A stretch of 64,000 nt of DNA from Parasphingorhabdus sp. SCSIO 66989 (GCF_032852305.1 NZ_CP136594.1:3137501-3201500), one strand, 5' to 3'. Shown: positions 26,267-36,123, counted from the stretch's first letter. Notes: generated by a model from the sequence alone, not told the origin. A program made the numbers and translations.

Positions 26267-26680
26267 CTAGCCTCCTATTTTATATCTTATCCTGCCAACA
26301 AAATCACCTTCAATGAAATTACCTTCATCGTCTATTGCTGGACGACTAAAACGAGAATTTGCAATCAGATTTGCACATGCGTGCCTGTCCAATATTTCGT
26401 GCCCGCTGGATTCTAGTATTGTGCACTCTTTTGCACGGCCATCAATTCCAACTAGAAGCTTATATGTTACAACGCCTTCCATTTTTTCCTCAAGAGCACG
26501 TGAGGGATAATTACTTGTTACCCAGGTAGAAGGGCGCTTTTTTTCGCCATCCTCTGATTCTTCATTTTGTATTGTTACTTCTGTTTCTACAATTTGACTT
26601 TCTGAATCGCGATTCTTTGGAGCAACATGTGACAAGAATATTATACCGGCTAGGGCAGATGTGGTTAGGGTGAAAAACAT
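26267..26680 (-). CDS. small TonB C-terminal-domain protein, AT-rich
   Basis: 137 residues. A single N-terminal hydrophobic segment anchors it (about 3-19). The C-terminal part has the TonB/energy-transducer pattern: STWVTSNYPSRALEEKMEG, VTYKLLVGIDGRAKECTILESSG, and a Cys pair. It lacks a proline-rich spacer and any ExbB/ExbD partner here, so function in transport is uncertain. Its base and codon use is clearly more AT-rich than its neighbours. It sits convergent to clpS, with a two-base gap, and 104 bases from murA. Recent transfer is likely. Confidence 0.75.
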   Translation of the reverse strand: MFFTLTTSALAGIIFLSHVAPKNRDSESQIVETEVTIQNEESEDGEKKRPSTWVTSNYPSRALEEKMEGVVTYKLLVGIDGRAKECTILESSGHEILDRHACANLIANSRFSRPAIDDEGNFIEGDFVGRIRYKIGG

Positions 26681-26753
26681 TAAGTAACTAAATACCGAAT
26701 GCCATTGCTCAAAGCAACATAGATAAGGAAACGGATCGGTTGTCCTGTGCTTG

Positions 26754-26771
26754 CGCCAATGAAAATTGGCG
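26754..26771 (+). promoter_or_regulatory. GAAA-tetraloop hairpin in murA leader
   Basis: CGCCAAT-GAAA-ATTGGCG is a perfect seven-pair stem with a GNRA loop. It ends 13 bases before the murA ATG, immediately followed by GCGTTAAACGC, a second weak hairpin. It overlaps where a ribosome binding site should be and could regulate translation. The remaining 26681-26753 shows nothing. Confidence 0.4.
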
Positions 26772-26784
26772 TTAAACGCATCTC

Positions 26785-28068
26785 ATGGACAAACTGATTA
26801 TCAAAGGCGGCAAACGCCTTTCCGGCAAACTACCGATTTCCGGCGCGAAGAATTCTGCGCTGACACTGCTTCCCTGCGCGCTGCTCACCGATGAGCCGGT
26901 GACACTGCGCAATCTGCCGCGGCTGGCGGATATTGACGGCTTCCAACATCTGATGAACCAGTTCGGCGTATCTACCAGCATCGCCGGATCGCGCCCCGGC
27001 GATTTCGGCCGGGTGATGACGCTGCAGGCAACGCGCATCACCAGCAATGTCGCGCCCTATGACCTGGTGCGCAAAATGCGCGCCTCTATTCTGGTGCTTG
27101 GCCCGCTGCTGGCGCGCGAAGGCGAAGCCACGGTCAGCCTGCCCGGCGGCTGTGCTATCGGCAATCGCCCGATTGACCTACACCTTAAAGCACTTGAGGC
27201 CATGGGCGCGGAAATCGAAATGGCCAGCGGCTATGTCAAAGCCACTGCGCCCAAAGGCCGTCTGCCCGGCGGCGATTTCACCTTTCCCGTGGTATCGGTC
27301 GGCGCTACCGAAAATGCGGTTATGGCGGCGGTCCTCACCACCGGCATTACAACACTGAAGAACGCCGCGCGTGAGCCGGAAATTGTTGATCTGTGCAATA
27401 TGCTCACTGCCATGGGCGCGAAGATTGACGGTATCGGCTCATCCGAACTGACGATAACCGGACGCGACCGGCTGCATGGCGCGACCTATCGTGTGATGTC
27501 CGACCGGATCGAGGCCGGCAGCTATGCCTGCGCCGCCGCGATTACCGGCGGCGATGTCGAGCTGCTCCATGCCCGTGAGGACGAGATGGAAGCCACCGTC
27601 GCCGCCCTGCGCGCAGCAGGCGTGATCGTCGAATCCACCGATGACGGCCTGCGCATCGCCACCAATGGCGCGCTGCATCCGCTGACCCTTTCCACCGCGC
27701 CCTATCCCGGTTTTGCCACCGATATGCAGGCGCAGATGATGGCGATGCTGTGCCTTGCCGATGGCTCGAGCGTGCTCACCGAAACCATCTTCGAGAACCG
27801 CTATATGCACGTGCCCGAACTCAACCGCATGGGCGCGCATATCGAGACCAAGGGCCGCACCGCAGTAGTCCATGGCGTCAAGGAGATGACTGGCGCGCCG
27901 GTGATGGCGACCGATCTGCGCGCTTCCATGTCACTGGTGATTGCCGGACTGGCAGCGCAAGGCGAAACCCATGTCAACCGCCTCTACCATCTCGACCGCG
28001 GCTATGAGCGGCTTGAGGAGAAGCTGCAGGCGGTTGGTGCTGATGTAGAACGCGTTGGCGGGGACTAA
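26785..28068 (+). CDS. murA: UDP-N-acetylglucosamine 1-carboxyvinyltransferase
   Basis: 427 residues. MurA transfers enolpyruvate from PEP to UDP-GlcNAc, the first committed step of peptidoglycan synthesis. The active-site Cys is Cys123 in [15 protein letters not shown], so the enzyme should be fosfomycin sensitive. The N-terminus [20 protein letters not shown] and the [19 protein letters not shown] segment complete the pattern. The ATG is used although no clear Shine-Dalgarno is present. Confidence 0.97.
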   Translation: MDKLIIKGGKRLSGKLPISGAKNSALTLLPCALLTDEPVTLRNLPRLADIDGFQHLMNQFGVSTSIAGSRPGDFGRVMTLQATRITSNVAPYDLVRKMRASILVLGPLLAREGEATVSLPGGCAIGNRPIDLHLKALEAMGAEIEMASGYVKATAPKGRLPGGDFTFPVVSVGATENAVMAAVLTTGITTLKNAAREPEIVDLCNMLTAMGAKIDGIGSSELTITGRDRLHGATYRVMSDRIEAGSYACAAAITGGDVELLHAREDEMEATVAALRAAGVIVESTDDGLRIATNGALHPLTLSTAPYPGFATDMQAQMMAMLCLADGSSVLTETIFENRYMHVPELNRMGAHIETKGRTAVVHGVKEMTGAPVMATDLRASMSLVIAGLAAQGETHVNRLYHLDRGYERLEEKLQAVGADVERVGGD

Positions 28069-28260
28069 GAGTAACCACCCGTAAACCCGCCGCCAACGGT
28101 TTACCGCAACAGACACTCATGCGGCCCATTTCTCCGTTGCGATTGGCGCTCGCGTTCATGCGCCAGAAAGGGTAGCCTTAGCACTTCAGAGAAATGGCTC
28201 GCGACTGAAGCGTTTATGCACAGTCAGGGGCAGCAGCCGGAGTTCAAAAGGAGTAGACAC

Positions 28261-29139
28261 ATGCGTTTGGTATATAGAAATTCTTGCGCCCTTTTACTGG
28301 CCGGTCTGTTGGCGGCGACGGCATCGTCGGGGCTTTCTGCCCAAGAGCAATATCCAACCGGTCAGGACGAGATGGTCGTCTATGGCACGGCGCCTGCCGA
28401 CCTCACAGGTCTTGCCGAAGGACCCGAGATCAAGGGCATTATCTCCGCGCGCAGTGGCGAGAAAATGCAGGTCACCGCCGAGGATGGCAGCAGCATGGTA
28501 GTGTTGCTCAGCGAAGCGACCAACATCCGTGCAAAGGGGGGCTTTCTCGGACTTGAACGCACATCGCTGGGCGCTGATGCACTGCTGAATGGCCTGCCTG
28601 TCGAGATACGCACCGTTCAATGGAATGACAGCCTGGTGGCAAGCCGTGTTCGTTTCTCCAACACTAATCTGAAAACCGCCAATATGATTCGCAGCGGCAC
28701 GGCGCAGGGTTTTGCCGAACAGAGCGCCGCCACCGAGGCCTTGCGCGGACGTCTGGGTGATATTGACAAGTATAACATCAAGCGTACCGCCAATGTGTAT
28801 TTTGACAGCGGCAAGGCCAATCTGTCGCCCGCGGCGCGCGATGAGCTGTGCTATGTCGCGCGCGAGGCTGATGGTATTGATAACTCGCTGATGCTGGTTG
28901 TCGGCTACACCGATTCCACCGGCAGCCAGGAGGTCAATCAACGCCTCAGCGAAAAACGCGCCGGACGGGTGGTCAACTATCTGCAACAGGCATGCGGCTG
29001 GAAACCCTATCGCATGCTAACACCGACCGGCATGGCATCCGCCGACCCGCAGGCCGATAACAGCACCGCCGCAGGCAAGGCGCAGAATCGCCGCGTTTCG
29101 GTCAATGTGCTGGTCAGTAAAGGGCTGGACGGGCTGTAA
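28261..29139 (+). CDS. OmpA-family peptidoglycan-associated protein
   Basis: 292 residues. A signal peptide ends near GLSAQEQ (about 27). The middle region (EIKGIISARSGEKMQVTAED) resembles DUF5666-like beta domains. The C-terminal OmpA domain (about 190-285) has VYFDSGKANLSPAARDEL, VGYTDSTGSQEVNQRLSEKR and AQNRRVSVNV, the residues that bind diaminopimelate in peptidoglycan. It probably links outer membrane or periplasm to the cell wall. The start is at 28261 with AAGGAG upstream; an in-frame ATG at 28216 lacks a signal peptide. Confidence 0.88.
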   Translation: MRLVYRNSCALLLAGLLAATASSGLSAQEQYPTGQDEMVVYGTAPADLTGLAEGPEIKGIISARSGEKMQVTAEDGSSMVVLLSEATNIRAKGGFLGLERTSLGADALLNGLPVEIRTVQWNDSLVASRVRFSNTNLKTANMIRSGTAQGFAEQSAATEALRGRLGDIDKYNIKRTANVYFDSGKANLSPAARDELCYVAREADGIDNSLMLVVGYTDSTGSQEVNQRLSEKRAGRVVNYLQQACGWKPYRMLTPTGMASADPQADNSTAAGKAQNRRVSVNVLVSKGLDGL

Positions 29140-29154
29140 GCCAGCCAGAACCTC

Positions 29155-30663
29155 CTAAAGCCCGAGAGCATATTTGGCGATGTGGAAGATAACATTCTGC
29201 TCAATCGTGCCGCGGAACAGATAAGCCCGCGGGCCTTGCGCCTTGATCACCACATCCTCGCCGCCATGGGTTTCGCTGCCCAGCGGCACCAACGCCTGCT
29301 GTTTATAGTCGAGCGCAGTGGTATCGGTTTCAGTAAGATCAGCGCGCAGCGCATCCGTCTTGGCACCCGGGCCATTGGCATAGCCCAAAGTGGTATAGGG
29401 CTTGCCATCTTCAGGCGTGGTATAGCGGCTTAGCGGTACCTGCCCCAATATAGGGTTATCGCGCGGCTGATAACCGGCGATGGTGAAGACATGGCTATGG
29501 TCTGCGGTCACCAGCACCAGTGTTTCGTCCATATTGACCGTCTCGAGCGCAGTCTTGATCGCGGCTTCAAACGCCTGGGTATCAATCAAGGCGCGTGCGG
29601 CATTGCCTGCATGATGCGCATGGTCGATACGCGCGCCTTCCACCATCAGGACAAAACCGCGTGGGTTTTTCGACAATTTCGTAATCGCCAGCGCCACCAT
29701 CTCGGAGAGCGATGGCTCGCCCGCCTGGTCTGTATCGCTACCTAAGATGCGGTCGGCCTCATATTGCATATGGCTGGTCTCAAACAAGCCGAGTATCGGG
29801 CCATCATCACCCGCATCTAGTGCCTTGAACCCGGCCATATCATAGACATAAAGGCCTTGAGGGTTCTTGCTCTGCCATTCCGCGACCAGATTGCGGCCAT
29901 CCTCGCGGACGCCCGTATATTCAGGATATTCCGGATCGGCCATGCTGGTCGGCAGGAAGCTGGCGCGACCACCGCCCATGGCCAGGTCCATCCCCCTGCC
30001 CTCGTCCCATTCAACCAACTGCAGCGCTATGTCTTTGCACGCGGTTGCATCTTCGGGCATCCGGCCATCATTTTCCCAATCACGTGAAACACTATGGGCA
30101 TAGGTGCTGGCCGGTGTCGCATGCGTGATGCGCGCGGTGGAGATAACCCCCGTATCGCGCCCGGCTTGCCTGGCGAGATCGAACAGCGACGGCACCGATT
30201 TGCCGACTCCGCTGGCGCAATCGCCGCGCTCCACTTCGGACGTCACACCAAGAGTGCCCGAGCGCGCCTTGACCCCGGAGACGATCGCGGTAGCGGTCGC
30301 CGCGCTGTCCGCCACCTGGAAATCATGGCTATAGGTCTTCACCATAGCGGCATAGGGCATGGCATCGCTGGGTGTGACGAAAGACGGGCCGTCACCCCCT
30401 TCAGCCTGCCCCATATAGATACGCCCGGCGGTGATGGTGCTGACCCCCATGCCATCGCCGATAAACAGAATCAGATTCTTCGCCTGATTGGTGTTGGGTA
30501 CATGCTCAAGATGCTGGGCAAGCGCTGTCTCGCCAGCCTGATAATAGGCGTCATTGGCTGTGACGGTATGTGTTGTCTCCTCAGTTTTCGTCCATCCTGT
30601 CGTGCTGACGGGCAGGGACAGAGCAGCAATGATAAGTGTCGCATGGCGAGTGGAAAAAGACAT
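29155..30663 (-). CDS. phoA: alkaline phosphatase, PhoA type
   Basis: 502 residues with a signal peptide of about 24. The metal site IGDGMG, the nucleophile Ser120 in VADSAATATAI, EGARIDHAHHAGNA, TADHSHVF and the C-terminal GSETHGGEDV provide two Zn and one Mg sites of the PhoA family. It hydrolyses phosphomonoesters in the periplasm, releasing phosphate. It diverges from ppc with about 147 bases between. A possible partial Pho box is seen at 30723-30740. Confidence 0.92.
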   Translation of the reverse strand: MSFSTRHATLIIAALSLPVSTTGWTKTEETTHTVTANDAYYQAGETALAQHLEHVPNTNQAKNLILFIGDGMGVSTITAGRIYMGQAEGGDGPSFVTPSDAMPYAAMVKTYSHDFQVADSAATATAIVSGVKARSGTLGVTSEVERGDCASGVGKSVPSLFDLARQAGRDTGVISTARITHATPASTYAHSVSRDWENDGRMPEDATACKDIALQLVEWDEGRGMDLAMGGGRASFLPTSMADPEYPEYTGVREDGRNLVAEWQSKNPQGLYVYDMAGFKALDAGDDGPILGLFETSHMQYEADRILGSDTDQAGEPSLSEMVALAITKLSKNPRGFVLMVEGARIDHAHHAGNAARALIDTQAFEAAIKTALETVNMDETLVLVTADHSHVFTIAGYQPRDNPILGQVPLSRYTTPEDGKPYTTLGYANGPGAKTDALRADLTETDTTALDYKQQALVPLGSETHGGEDVVIKAQGPRAYLFRGTIEQNVIFHIAKYALGL

Positions 30664-30722
30664 CGACGAGCTCCGATGCGGTTGTAAGTTCTCGATCTAA
30701 CGCGCCGCTCTCCCATGTTCCC

Positions 30723-30740
30723 ATGACAGCCGCAAGACGC
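30723..30740 (-). promoter_or_regulatory. weak candidate Pho box upstream of phoA
   Basis: On the minus strand GCGTCTT-GCGG-CTGTCAT gives one perfect PhoB half-site (CTGTCAT) and one poor half-site at the proper 11-base period, 60 bases upstream of phoA. Another CTGTCAT occurs near 30781 on the plus strand. The match is suggestive only. Confidence 0.3.
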
Positions 30741-30810
30741 CATCGCTGTTTTTACGTAAGCACTCGCTTCGACGCTTGACCTGTCATCGCGGAACAGTCA
30801 GCTTCGCCGC

Positions 30811-33498
30811 ATGACCGAAAATACCAACCGCATCACCCAAAATCCCGATATCCGCTATCTTGGCGAGGTGCTGGGCAATGTCATCCGCAGCTATGGCGGC
30901 GAAAAGCTCTTTCAGCAGACCGAAACCATCCGCTCGGCAAGTGTCGACCGCCACCGCAGGATCAGCGGCAGTGATGCGGTAGATACCGGGATTGATGCGC
31001 TTGATCTGGATGACACGCTCGCCTTTGTTCGCGGCTTTATGCTGTTCTCGTTGCTCGCCAATCTGGCCGAGGACCGGCAGGGCGTTACGCAGGAGCAGGG
31101 CGCGACTTTTGCCGAGGCGGTGGAACGGGTGCAGGCGGCAGGGGTCAGTGAAGATGCTATACTGGCACTGCTTGATGAGGGACTGATTGTCCCGGTCCTG
31201 ACCGCGCACCCGACCGAGGTGCGGCGCAAAAGCATTATTGATCATAAGAACCGTATCGCCGATCTGATGAAGCTGCGCGATGCAGGCGTCGCGGAAACCG
31301 GCAGCGGCGACAGCGTCGAGGATGCGATTTACCGCCAGATCGCGCTGCTTTGGCAGACGCGGACATTGCGCCGTGACAAGCTGTTCGTCGCCGATGAGGT
31401 GGAAAACGCTCATGCCTATATGCGCGATGTGTTTCTGCCCGTATTGCCCGCGCTTTATGCCCGGTGGGAGCGGGTATTGGGCAAGCGCCCGCCCAGCTTC
31501 TTGCGGCTCGGCAGCTGGATTGGCGGCGACCGTGATGGCAACCCCTTTGTCGATGCGGCATCGCTGAAACTGGCGCTGTCGCGCGGCGCAGGCACGGTGA
31601 TCAAGCGCTATCTTGACGATATTCATGATGTGGGGTCAGAACTCAGCATCTCGTCTGAATTGAGCCGGGTGCCAGAGCCGGTTCTGGCGCTGGCCGAAGC
31701 GAGTGGTGATGATGCGCCGAGCCGCTTTGACGAACCCTATCGCCGCGCGCTGACCGGCATTTATGCAAGGCTCGACGCAACCCATGCAGAGCTCACTGGA
31801 GACCCAAGCCATCGCCCGTCGTCTATTGAGGCCGAGCCCTATGCCACGCCGGAAGAGCTACGCGCCGATCTGGTGACCATTGCCAAGGGACTGGCCGAAG
31901 GCGGTGATAGCCATTTCACCAGTTCGGGCGCTCTGGGCCGGATCATCCGCGCGATTGACACCTTTGGCTTCCATCTCGCCACACTCGATATGCGCCAGAA
32001 CAGCGATGTGCATGAGCGGGTAGTCGCCGAGCTGCTGCGCCATGCCGGGGTCAGCCAGGATTATCTGGCGCTGGTCGAGGCCGATCGCATCGCGCTGCTA
32101 CAGGCCGAGCTGGAGCATAACCGGCCACTGGCGCGTACTACGGAGGGTTTCAGCGAAGAGAGCATCAAGGAACTGGCGATCATTCAGGCCGCTGCGGACG
32201 CGCATGCGCGCTTTGGTCCGGCCTGCATTACCACCTATAATATTTCCAAGGCGGAAAGCGTTTCCGATCTGCTGGAAGTCTATCTGCTGCTCAAAGAAGT
32301 CGGCCTGTATCACGCTGCCGATGGTCACGGGCCCGCGCGCGCCGCGATTATGGCCGTGCCGCTATTTGAGACCGTCGATGATCTCGACAATGCGCCCGAC
32401 ATTATGGCGCGCTTTTTCGCGCTGCCGCAGATGGGCGATATGGTCCGCGCACGCGGCGTGCAGGAAGTGATGATCGGCTATTCCGACAGCAACAAGGATG
32501 GCGGCTATCTCACCTCGACCTGGGGGCTCTATCAGGCAAGCAGCGCGCTGGCTGACGTGTTTGCCACGGCTGGAGTTGGGATGCAGCTTTTCCATGGCCG
32601 TGGCGGCGCAGTCGGGCGAGGCGGCGGCTCGGCCTTTCAGGCGATCCAGGCCCAGCCCAAGGGCACGGTGCAGGGACGCATCCGCATCACCGAACAGGGC
32701 GAGGTGATCGCTGCCAAATATGGCACGATCGAAACCGCCGCGACCAATTTGGAAGCCATGGTCTCGGCGACATTGCTCACCAGCCTGGCGCCGCAGGAAC
32801 GGCCCGAACAGGACCGCCAGCACTATGCCGCCGCTATGCGCACGCTGTCCGACGCGGCATTCCATGCCTATCGCGGGCTGGTTTATGAGACAGATGGTTT
32901 CACCAGCTTCTTCCGCCAGATGACGCCGATTGCCGAGATTGCGACGCTGAAAATCGGCTCGCGCCCGTCCAGCCGCAGCAAGAGCCCGGCGATTGAGGAT
33001 TTGCGCGCCATCCCCTGGGTGTTCAGCTGGGCGCAGGCGCGGGTGATGCTGCCGGGCTGGTATGGCGTCGGCCATGCGCTGGCGGCGTTTGAGGACACAG
33101 CGCTGCTGAAAGATATGGCGCAAAGCTGGCCGTTTTTCCGCGCCTCTTTGGGCAATATGGAGATGGTGCTGGCCAAATCGAATATGGATATCGCCGCGCT
33201 CTATGCCGAGATGGTCGAGGACGCCGATCTGCGCACCACAATCTTCCCGCGCATCCGCGATGGCTGGCAACGCACGCATGAAAGCCTGTTGGACATAACC
33301 GGCCAGTCGCGCCTGCTGGAAAAGACCCCCGCACTCGACACCTCCATCCAGCTGCGCCTGCCTTATATTGAACCGCTCAACCTGTTGCAGATTGAGTTGA
33401 TCAAGCGGCATCGCGCGGGGGAAAGCGATGCGCGGATTTCCGAGGGGATACAGCTGACGATCAACGCTATCGCGACGGCGCTCAGGAATAGCGGGTGA
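30811..33498 (+). CDS. ppc: phosphoenolpyruvate carboxylase
   Basis: 895 residues, the usual size. It converts PEP and bicarbonate to oxaloacetate and refills the TCA cycle. The catalytic His133 lies in VLTAHPTEVRRKS. The mobile-loop and second His motif HGRGGAVGRGGGSAFQAI lies near residue 595, with LGSWIGGDRDGNPF upstream. Its bicarbonate need makes the sbtAB pair in this window a plausible physiological partner. Confidence 0.97.
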   Translation: MTENTNRITQNPDIRYLGEVLGNVIRSYGGEKLFQQTETIRSASVDRHRRISGSDAVDTGIDALDLDDTLAFVRGFMLFSLLANLAEDRQGVTQEQGATFAEAVERVQAAGVSEDAILALLDEGLIVPVLTAHPTEVRRKSIIDHKNRIADLMKLRDAGVAETGSGDSVEDAIYRQIALLWQTRTLRRDKLFVADEVENAHAYMRDVFLPVLPALYARWERVLGKRPPSFLRLGSWIGGDRDGNPFVDAASLKLALSRGAGTVIKRYLDDIHDVGSELSISSELSRVPEPVLALAEASGDDAPSRFDEPYRRALTGIYARLDATHAELTGDPSHRPSSIEAEPYATPEELRADLVTIAKGLAEGGDSHFTSSGALGRIIRAIDTFGFHLATLDMRQNSDVHERVVAELLRHAGVSQDYLALVEADRIALLQAELEHNRPLARTTEGFSEESIKELAIIQAAADAHARFGPACITTYNISKAESVSDLLEVYLLLKEVGLYHAADGHGPARAAIMAVPLFETVDDLDNAPDIMARFFALPQMGDMVRARGVQEVMIGYSDSNKDGGYLTSTWGLYQASSALADVFATAGVGMQLFHGRGGAVGRGGGSAFQAIQAQPKGTVQGRIRITEQGEVIAAKYGTIETAATNLEAMVSATLLTSLAPQERPEQDRQHYAAAMRTLSDAAFHAYRGLVYETDGFTSFFRQMTPIAEIATLKIGSRPSSRSKSPAIEDLRAIPWVFSWAQARVMLPGWYGVGHALAAFEDTALLKDMAQSWPFFRASLGNMEMVLAKSNMDIAALYAEMVEDADLRTTIFPRIRDGWQRTHESLLDITGQSRLLEKTPALDTSIQLRLPYIEPLNLLQIELIKRHRAGESDARISEGIQLTINAIATALRNSG

Positions 33499-33544
33499 AG
33501 TCAAAATCTCAGTCGGCCCCGCGCAGGCGGGGCTAGGGCTTTGA

Positions 33545-33632
33545 CTCGCGCAAAGACGCAAAGGCGCGAAAGGATTGCATCAAGCACAAGTCCTTCTTTG
33601 CGGCTTAGCGCCTTTGCGTGAGAATAAAGGAT
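33545..33632. repeat. imperfect palindromic repeat, family D
   Basis: CTCGCGCAAAGACGCAAAGG pairs imperfectly with CCTTTGCGTGAG through AGCGCC/GGCGC segments, with a middle portion of about 30 bases. Similar G/C-rich inverted units lie at 60282-60352 and 62655-62854. The rest of 33499-33684 shows no gene. Confidence 0.6.
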
Positions 33633-33684
33633 AGCCTTGGCCCCGCCTGCGCGCGGCCGACGATAGGACGGACAGAAATAGAAC

Positions 33685-34875
33685 CTAAACCACCTGCCCC
33701 GCCGCCCAACCGCTGGACCAGGCCCATTGGAAGTTATAGCCGCCGAGCCAGCCGGTGACATCGACGCCCTCGCCGATAAAATACAGACTAGACACTTTCT
33801 TTGCTTCCATGGTTTTGGAGGAGAGTTCCGCCGTGCTGACGCCGCCGGCGGTGACTTCGGCTTTGGCATAGCCTTCGCTGCCATTGGGGACAAAGCGCCA
33901 GTCGCTCAGCTGCCGCTGCCAGTCGCGCAATTGCGCGTCCTTGCATTCGCCCAAAGGCGCGGTGCGTTCCGACAGACGACCGCATAAGGCATCGGATAGC
34001 CGCTGCGGCAGATGTTGCCCCAACAGGCCGGGCAAATGCTGGCGCGGATGTTCTTGCTTGGCGCTGATCAGCCAATCCTCGGCACTATCGGGCAGAAAAT
34101 CGATCTGCACCGCATCGCCCTTGCGCCAATAGGAGGAGATTTGCAGGATCGCCGGGCCGGAAAGACCCTTATGGGTGAACAAAGCCGCCTCGCGAAAAGC
34201 CGTCTTGCCGCATCGCGCGATCACAGGCGCGGACACGCCCGATAGTTCGCGGAACAACACATCCTCACCGCCGAGCGTCAGCGGCACCAGCGCCGGGCGC
34301 GGTTCGACGACTTTCAGGCCGAATTGCCGCGCCACATCATAGGCAAAGCCGGTGGCTCCCATTTTGGGAATACTCGGCCCGCCAGTGGCGATCACCAGCG
34401 AGGCGGCGGTCACGGTTGTATCGCCATAATCGACGGTGAAGCGCCCATCACTATGGCGAATATCGCGGATCGCGGCCCCAAGGCTGAGTGTCACCCGGTC
34501 ATCGGGGCATTCATCCATAAGCATCGCGACAATCTGCTTCGCCGAGCCATCGCAGAACAATTGCCCCAGTGTTTTCTCATGCCAGGCAATGCCATGCCTA
34601 TCGACCATGGCGATAAAGTCATGCTGGTCATAGCGGCTGAGCGCCGACTTCATAAAATGCCGATTGGCCGAAAGAAAGCGCTCCGGTATGGCCTGCAAAT
34701 TGGTAAAATTGCATCGCCCGCCGCCGGAGATCAGGATTTTCTTCCCCGGCTTGTCAGCATGGTCGATCAGCAAAACCGAGCGCCCGCGCTGCCCGGCGAC
34801 AGCGGCGCACATAAGACCCGCGCCACCGGCTCCGATGATGATGGTGTCATATTGGGAAATATGGGCAGTCATCAC
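33685..34875 (-). CDS. NAD(P)/FAD-dependent oxidoreductase, HI0933/YhiN family
   Basis: 396 residues. The dinucleotide-binding motif IIGAGGAGLMCA lies at about 11-22, followed by GKKILISGGGRCNFTN, characteristic of the HI0933 flavoprotein family. The GVDVTGWLGGYNFQWAWSSG segment at the end closes the FAD pocket. The family has bound FAD and no firmly assigned reaction. The start at 34875 sits close after MMTAHISQ. The gene stands alone, converging with ppc. Confidence 0.9.
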   Translation of the reverse strand: MMTAHISQYDTIIIGAGGAGLMCAAVAGQRGRSVLLIDHADKPGKKILISGGGRCNFTNLQAIPERFLSANRHFMKSALSRYDQHDFIAMVDRHGIAWHEKTLGQLFCDGSAKQIVAMLMDECPDDRVTLSLGAAIRDIRHSDGRFTVDYGDTTVTAASLVIATGGPSIPKMGATGFAYDVARQFGLKVVEPRPALVPLTLGGEDVLFRELSGVSAPVIARCGKTAFREAALFTHKGLSGPAILQISSYWRKGDAVQIDFLPDSAEDWLISAKQEHPRQHLPGLLGQHLPQRLSDALCGRLSERTAPLGECKDAQLRDWQRQLSDWRFVPNGSEGYAKAEVTAGGVSTAELSSKTMEAKKVSSLYFIGEGVDVTGWLGGYNFQWAWSSGWAAGQVV

Positions 34876-34939
34876 CGCGCCCTAGCGGGGATTGGCGCGA
34901 GGAGCCAGAGAGGTGTTGTCAGCGATTGCTCAGAAATGC

Positions 34940-35344
34940 TTATCCTCGAGCAATCCGGAAATGATCCTGCATCTCCTGCGACCGGAACAGGAAAATCGTC
35001 AGCACAATGTACATCACGATTTCGCGGCCATAGGCAGAATAGCGCCCGTCATTGGTCATCATGTCGAATGTCTGGATGGTGCACATCATCGCCAGCATGC
35101 CGAAGATCACAGCCATCGCGACCGGGGTTCCCGACCAGCGGGTGAGATAGCCGATAAGATAGACCGCGCCAGACGCAAAAATGATGATGAAATGCACCAG
35201 CTGGGTAGCGGGCAGGAAGTCAGGATTTTTGAGGTCGAGCAGAACAATTCCGGCGTATTCCAGCAGGCCGAGAAGGCCCCAGCCCAGCATGAACAAGGCA
35301 CAAAGCAGGATAAAATACCGCATGGCCGTTGCGAAAAGCGCCAT
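34940..35344 (-). CDS. small four-helix membrane protein under TetR control
   Basis: 134 residues with four hydrophobic helices (about 6-28, 43-60, 67-86 and 103-121). No known domain is recognised. The start at 35344 has GGAG eight bases upstream; an earlier in-frame ATG at 35422 would overlap the operators and add an unrelated extension. It diverges from the TetR gene across paired TAGAAT-type operators, so it is probably the repressor's target. Function unknown; a DUF4345-like inner-membrane protein is one possibility. Confidence 0.7.
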   Translation of the reverse strand: MALFATAMRYFILLCALFMLGWGLLGLLEYAGIVLLDLKNPDFLPATQLVHFIIIFASGAVYLIGYLTRWSGTPVAMAVIFGMLAMMCTIQTFDMMTNDGRYSAYGREIVMYIVLTIFLFRSQEMQDHFRIARG

Positions 35345-35360
35345 ATCGAATCTCCAAAAA

Positions 35361-35426
35361 TAGAATCTATGTTCTAATTGTTGACAGGACTCACTCGCTC
35401 TGTCAATAAACCGAATATACATTCTA
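35361..35426. promoter_or_regulatory. divergent promoters and two TetR-type operators
   Basis: TAGAATCTATGTTCTA (35361-35376) and, inverted, GAATATACATTCTA (35413-35426) share TAGAATnTATnTTC. Between them TTGACA (35381) and its inverse TGTCAA (35401) provide -35 elements for overlapping divergent promoters; the plus-strand -10 is CAATAA (35404-35409) after a 17-base spacer. Confidence 0.65.
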
Positions 35427-35445
35427 TTATTCGAGATTGATCACA

Positions 35446-36123
35446 ATGAATGACACACCCTGGCAATCGGAAGTGCACTGGCGCCGCGAGGGGCAGCAGG
35501 ACCGTGCGCACAAGACCCAGAATCGTGTTCTCGATGCGGCCGAAATCCTGTTTTTTGAGCAAGGCTATGATGCGACCTCGGTGCAGCATGTCGCTAAACA
35601 GGCGCAATGCTCGATCGGCTCGGTCTATCATCACTTCAAGGACAAAAAGGCGATTGCCTTTGCGCTGTTCGACCGGATGACCCGCGAATTTGAGCTGACT
35701 ATGCGCGAAGTGATGGAGCCTGCACGATGGGAGGGCGCGGGGATCGCAGACATATTGCGGGAATTTATCGAATTCGCGATCCTCAACAACAAGGCCCGCC
35801 CCGGCTTCAAAAGCGCTGCGCTGGAAGCGGTGCGGCTTGATCCATCACTGGGCGATCATTTCCCGCAGATGCAGCGCAAAGCGAACAAGCAGCTCAAGGC
35901 ACTGCTGCTGGCGCGGCGACAGGAGGTCGGCCATCCCGATCCGGCCTATGCCTGTGGCTATGTGCTCGACCTGCTGATCGCATTGATGCGCGCACGGTTC
36001 GATCCGCATGTGCAAAAGTCCCAGCTATCCCGGCTTTCAAACGCAAAATTCACCGAGCAGGCGCTGTCGCTTGCCTGCGCGTTCCTTCAGCTCGACAAAC
36101 AGGAAACAGCCAATCATGTCTGA
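35446..36123 (+). CDS. TetR/AcrR family transcriptional regulator
   Basis: 225 residues. The N-terminal HTH (RVLDAAEILFFEQGYDATSVQHVAKQ, about 27-52, with SIGSVYHHFKDKKAI as recognition region) is typical of TetR repressors; the C-terminal part binds a ligand. The ATG at 35446 follows an in-frame TTG at 35437 that is less likely. It overlaps the SDR gene by eight bases, so regulator and dehydrogenase are co-expressed. The operators between it and the membrane gene fit autoregulation. Confidence 0.9.
   Translation: MNDTPWQSEVHWRREGQQDRAHKTQNRVLDAAEILFFEQGYDATSVQHVAKQAQCSIGSVYHHFKDKKAIAFALFDRMTREFELTMREVMEPARWEGAGIADILREFIEFAILNNKARPGFKSAALEAVRLDPSLGDHFPQMQRKANKQLKALLLARRQEVGHPDPAYACGYVLDLLIALMRARFDPHVQKSQLSRLSNAKFTEQALSLACAFLQLDKQETANHV

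Noticed and set aside
30781-30805. Second Pho box near ppc
   Set aside because: Only a single CTGTCAT half-site is present; chance matches of seven bases are expected.
32362-33561. 399-codon minus-strand open frame opposite ppc
   Set aside because: Shadow of PEP carboxylase; composition dominated by Arg, His and Gln.
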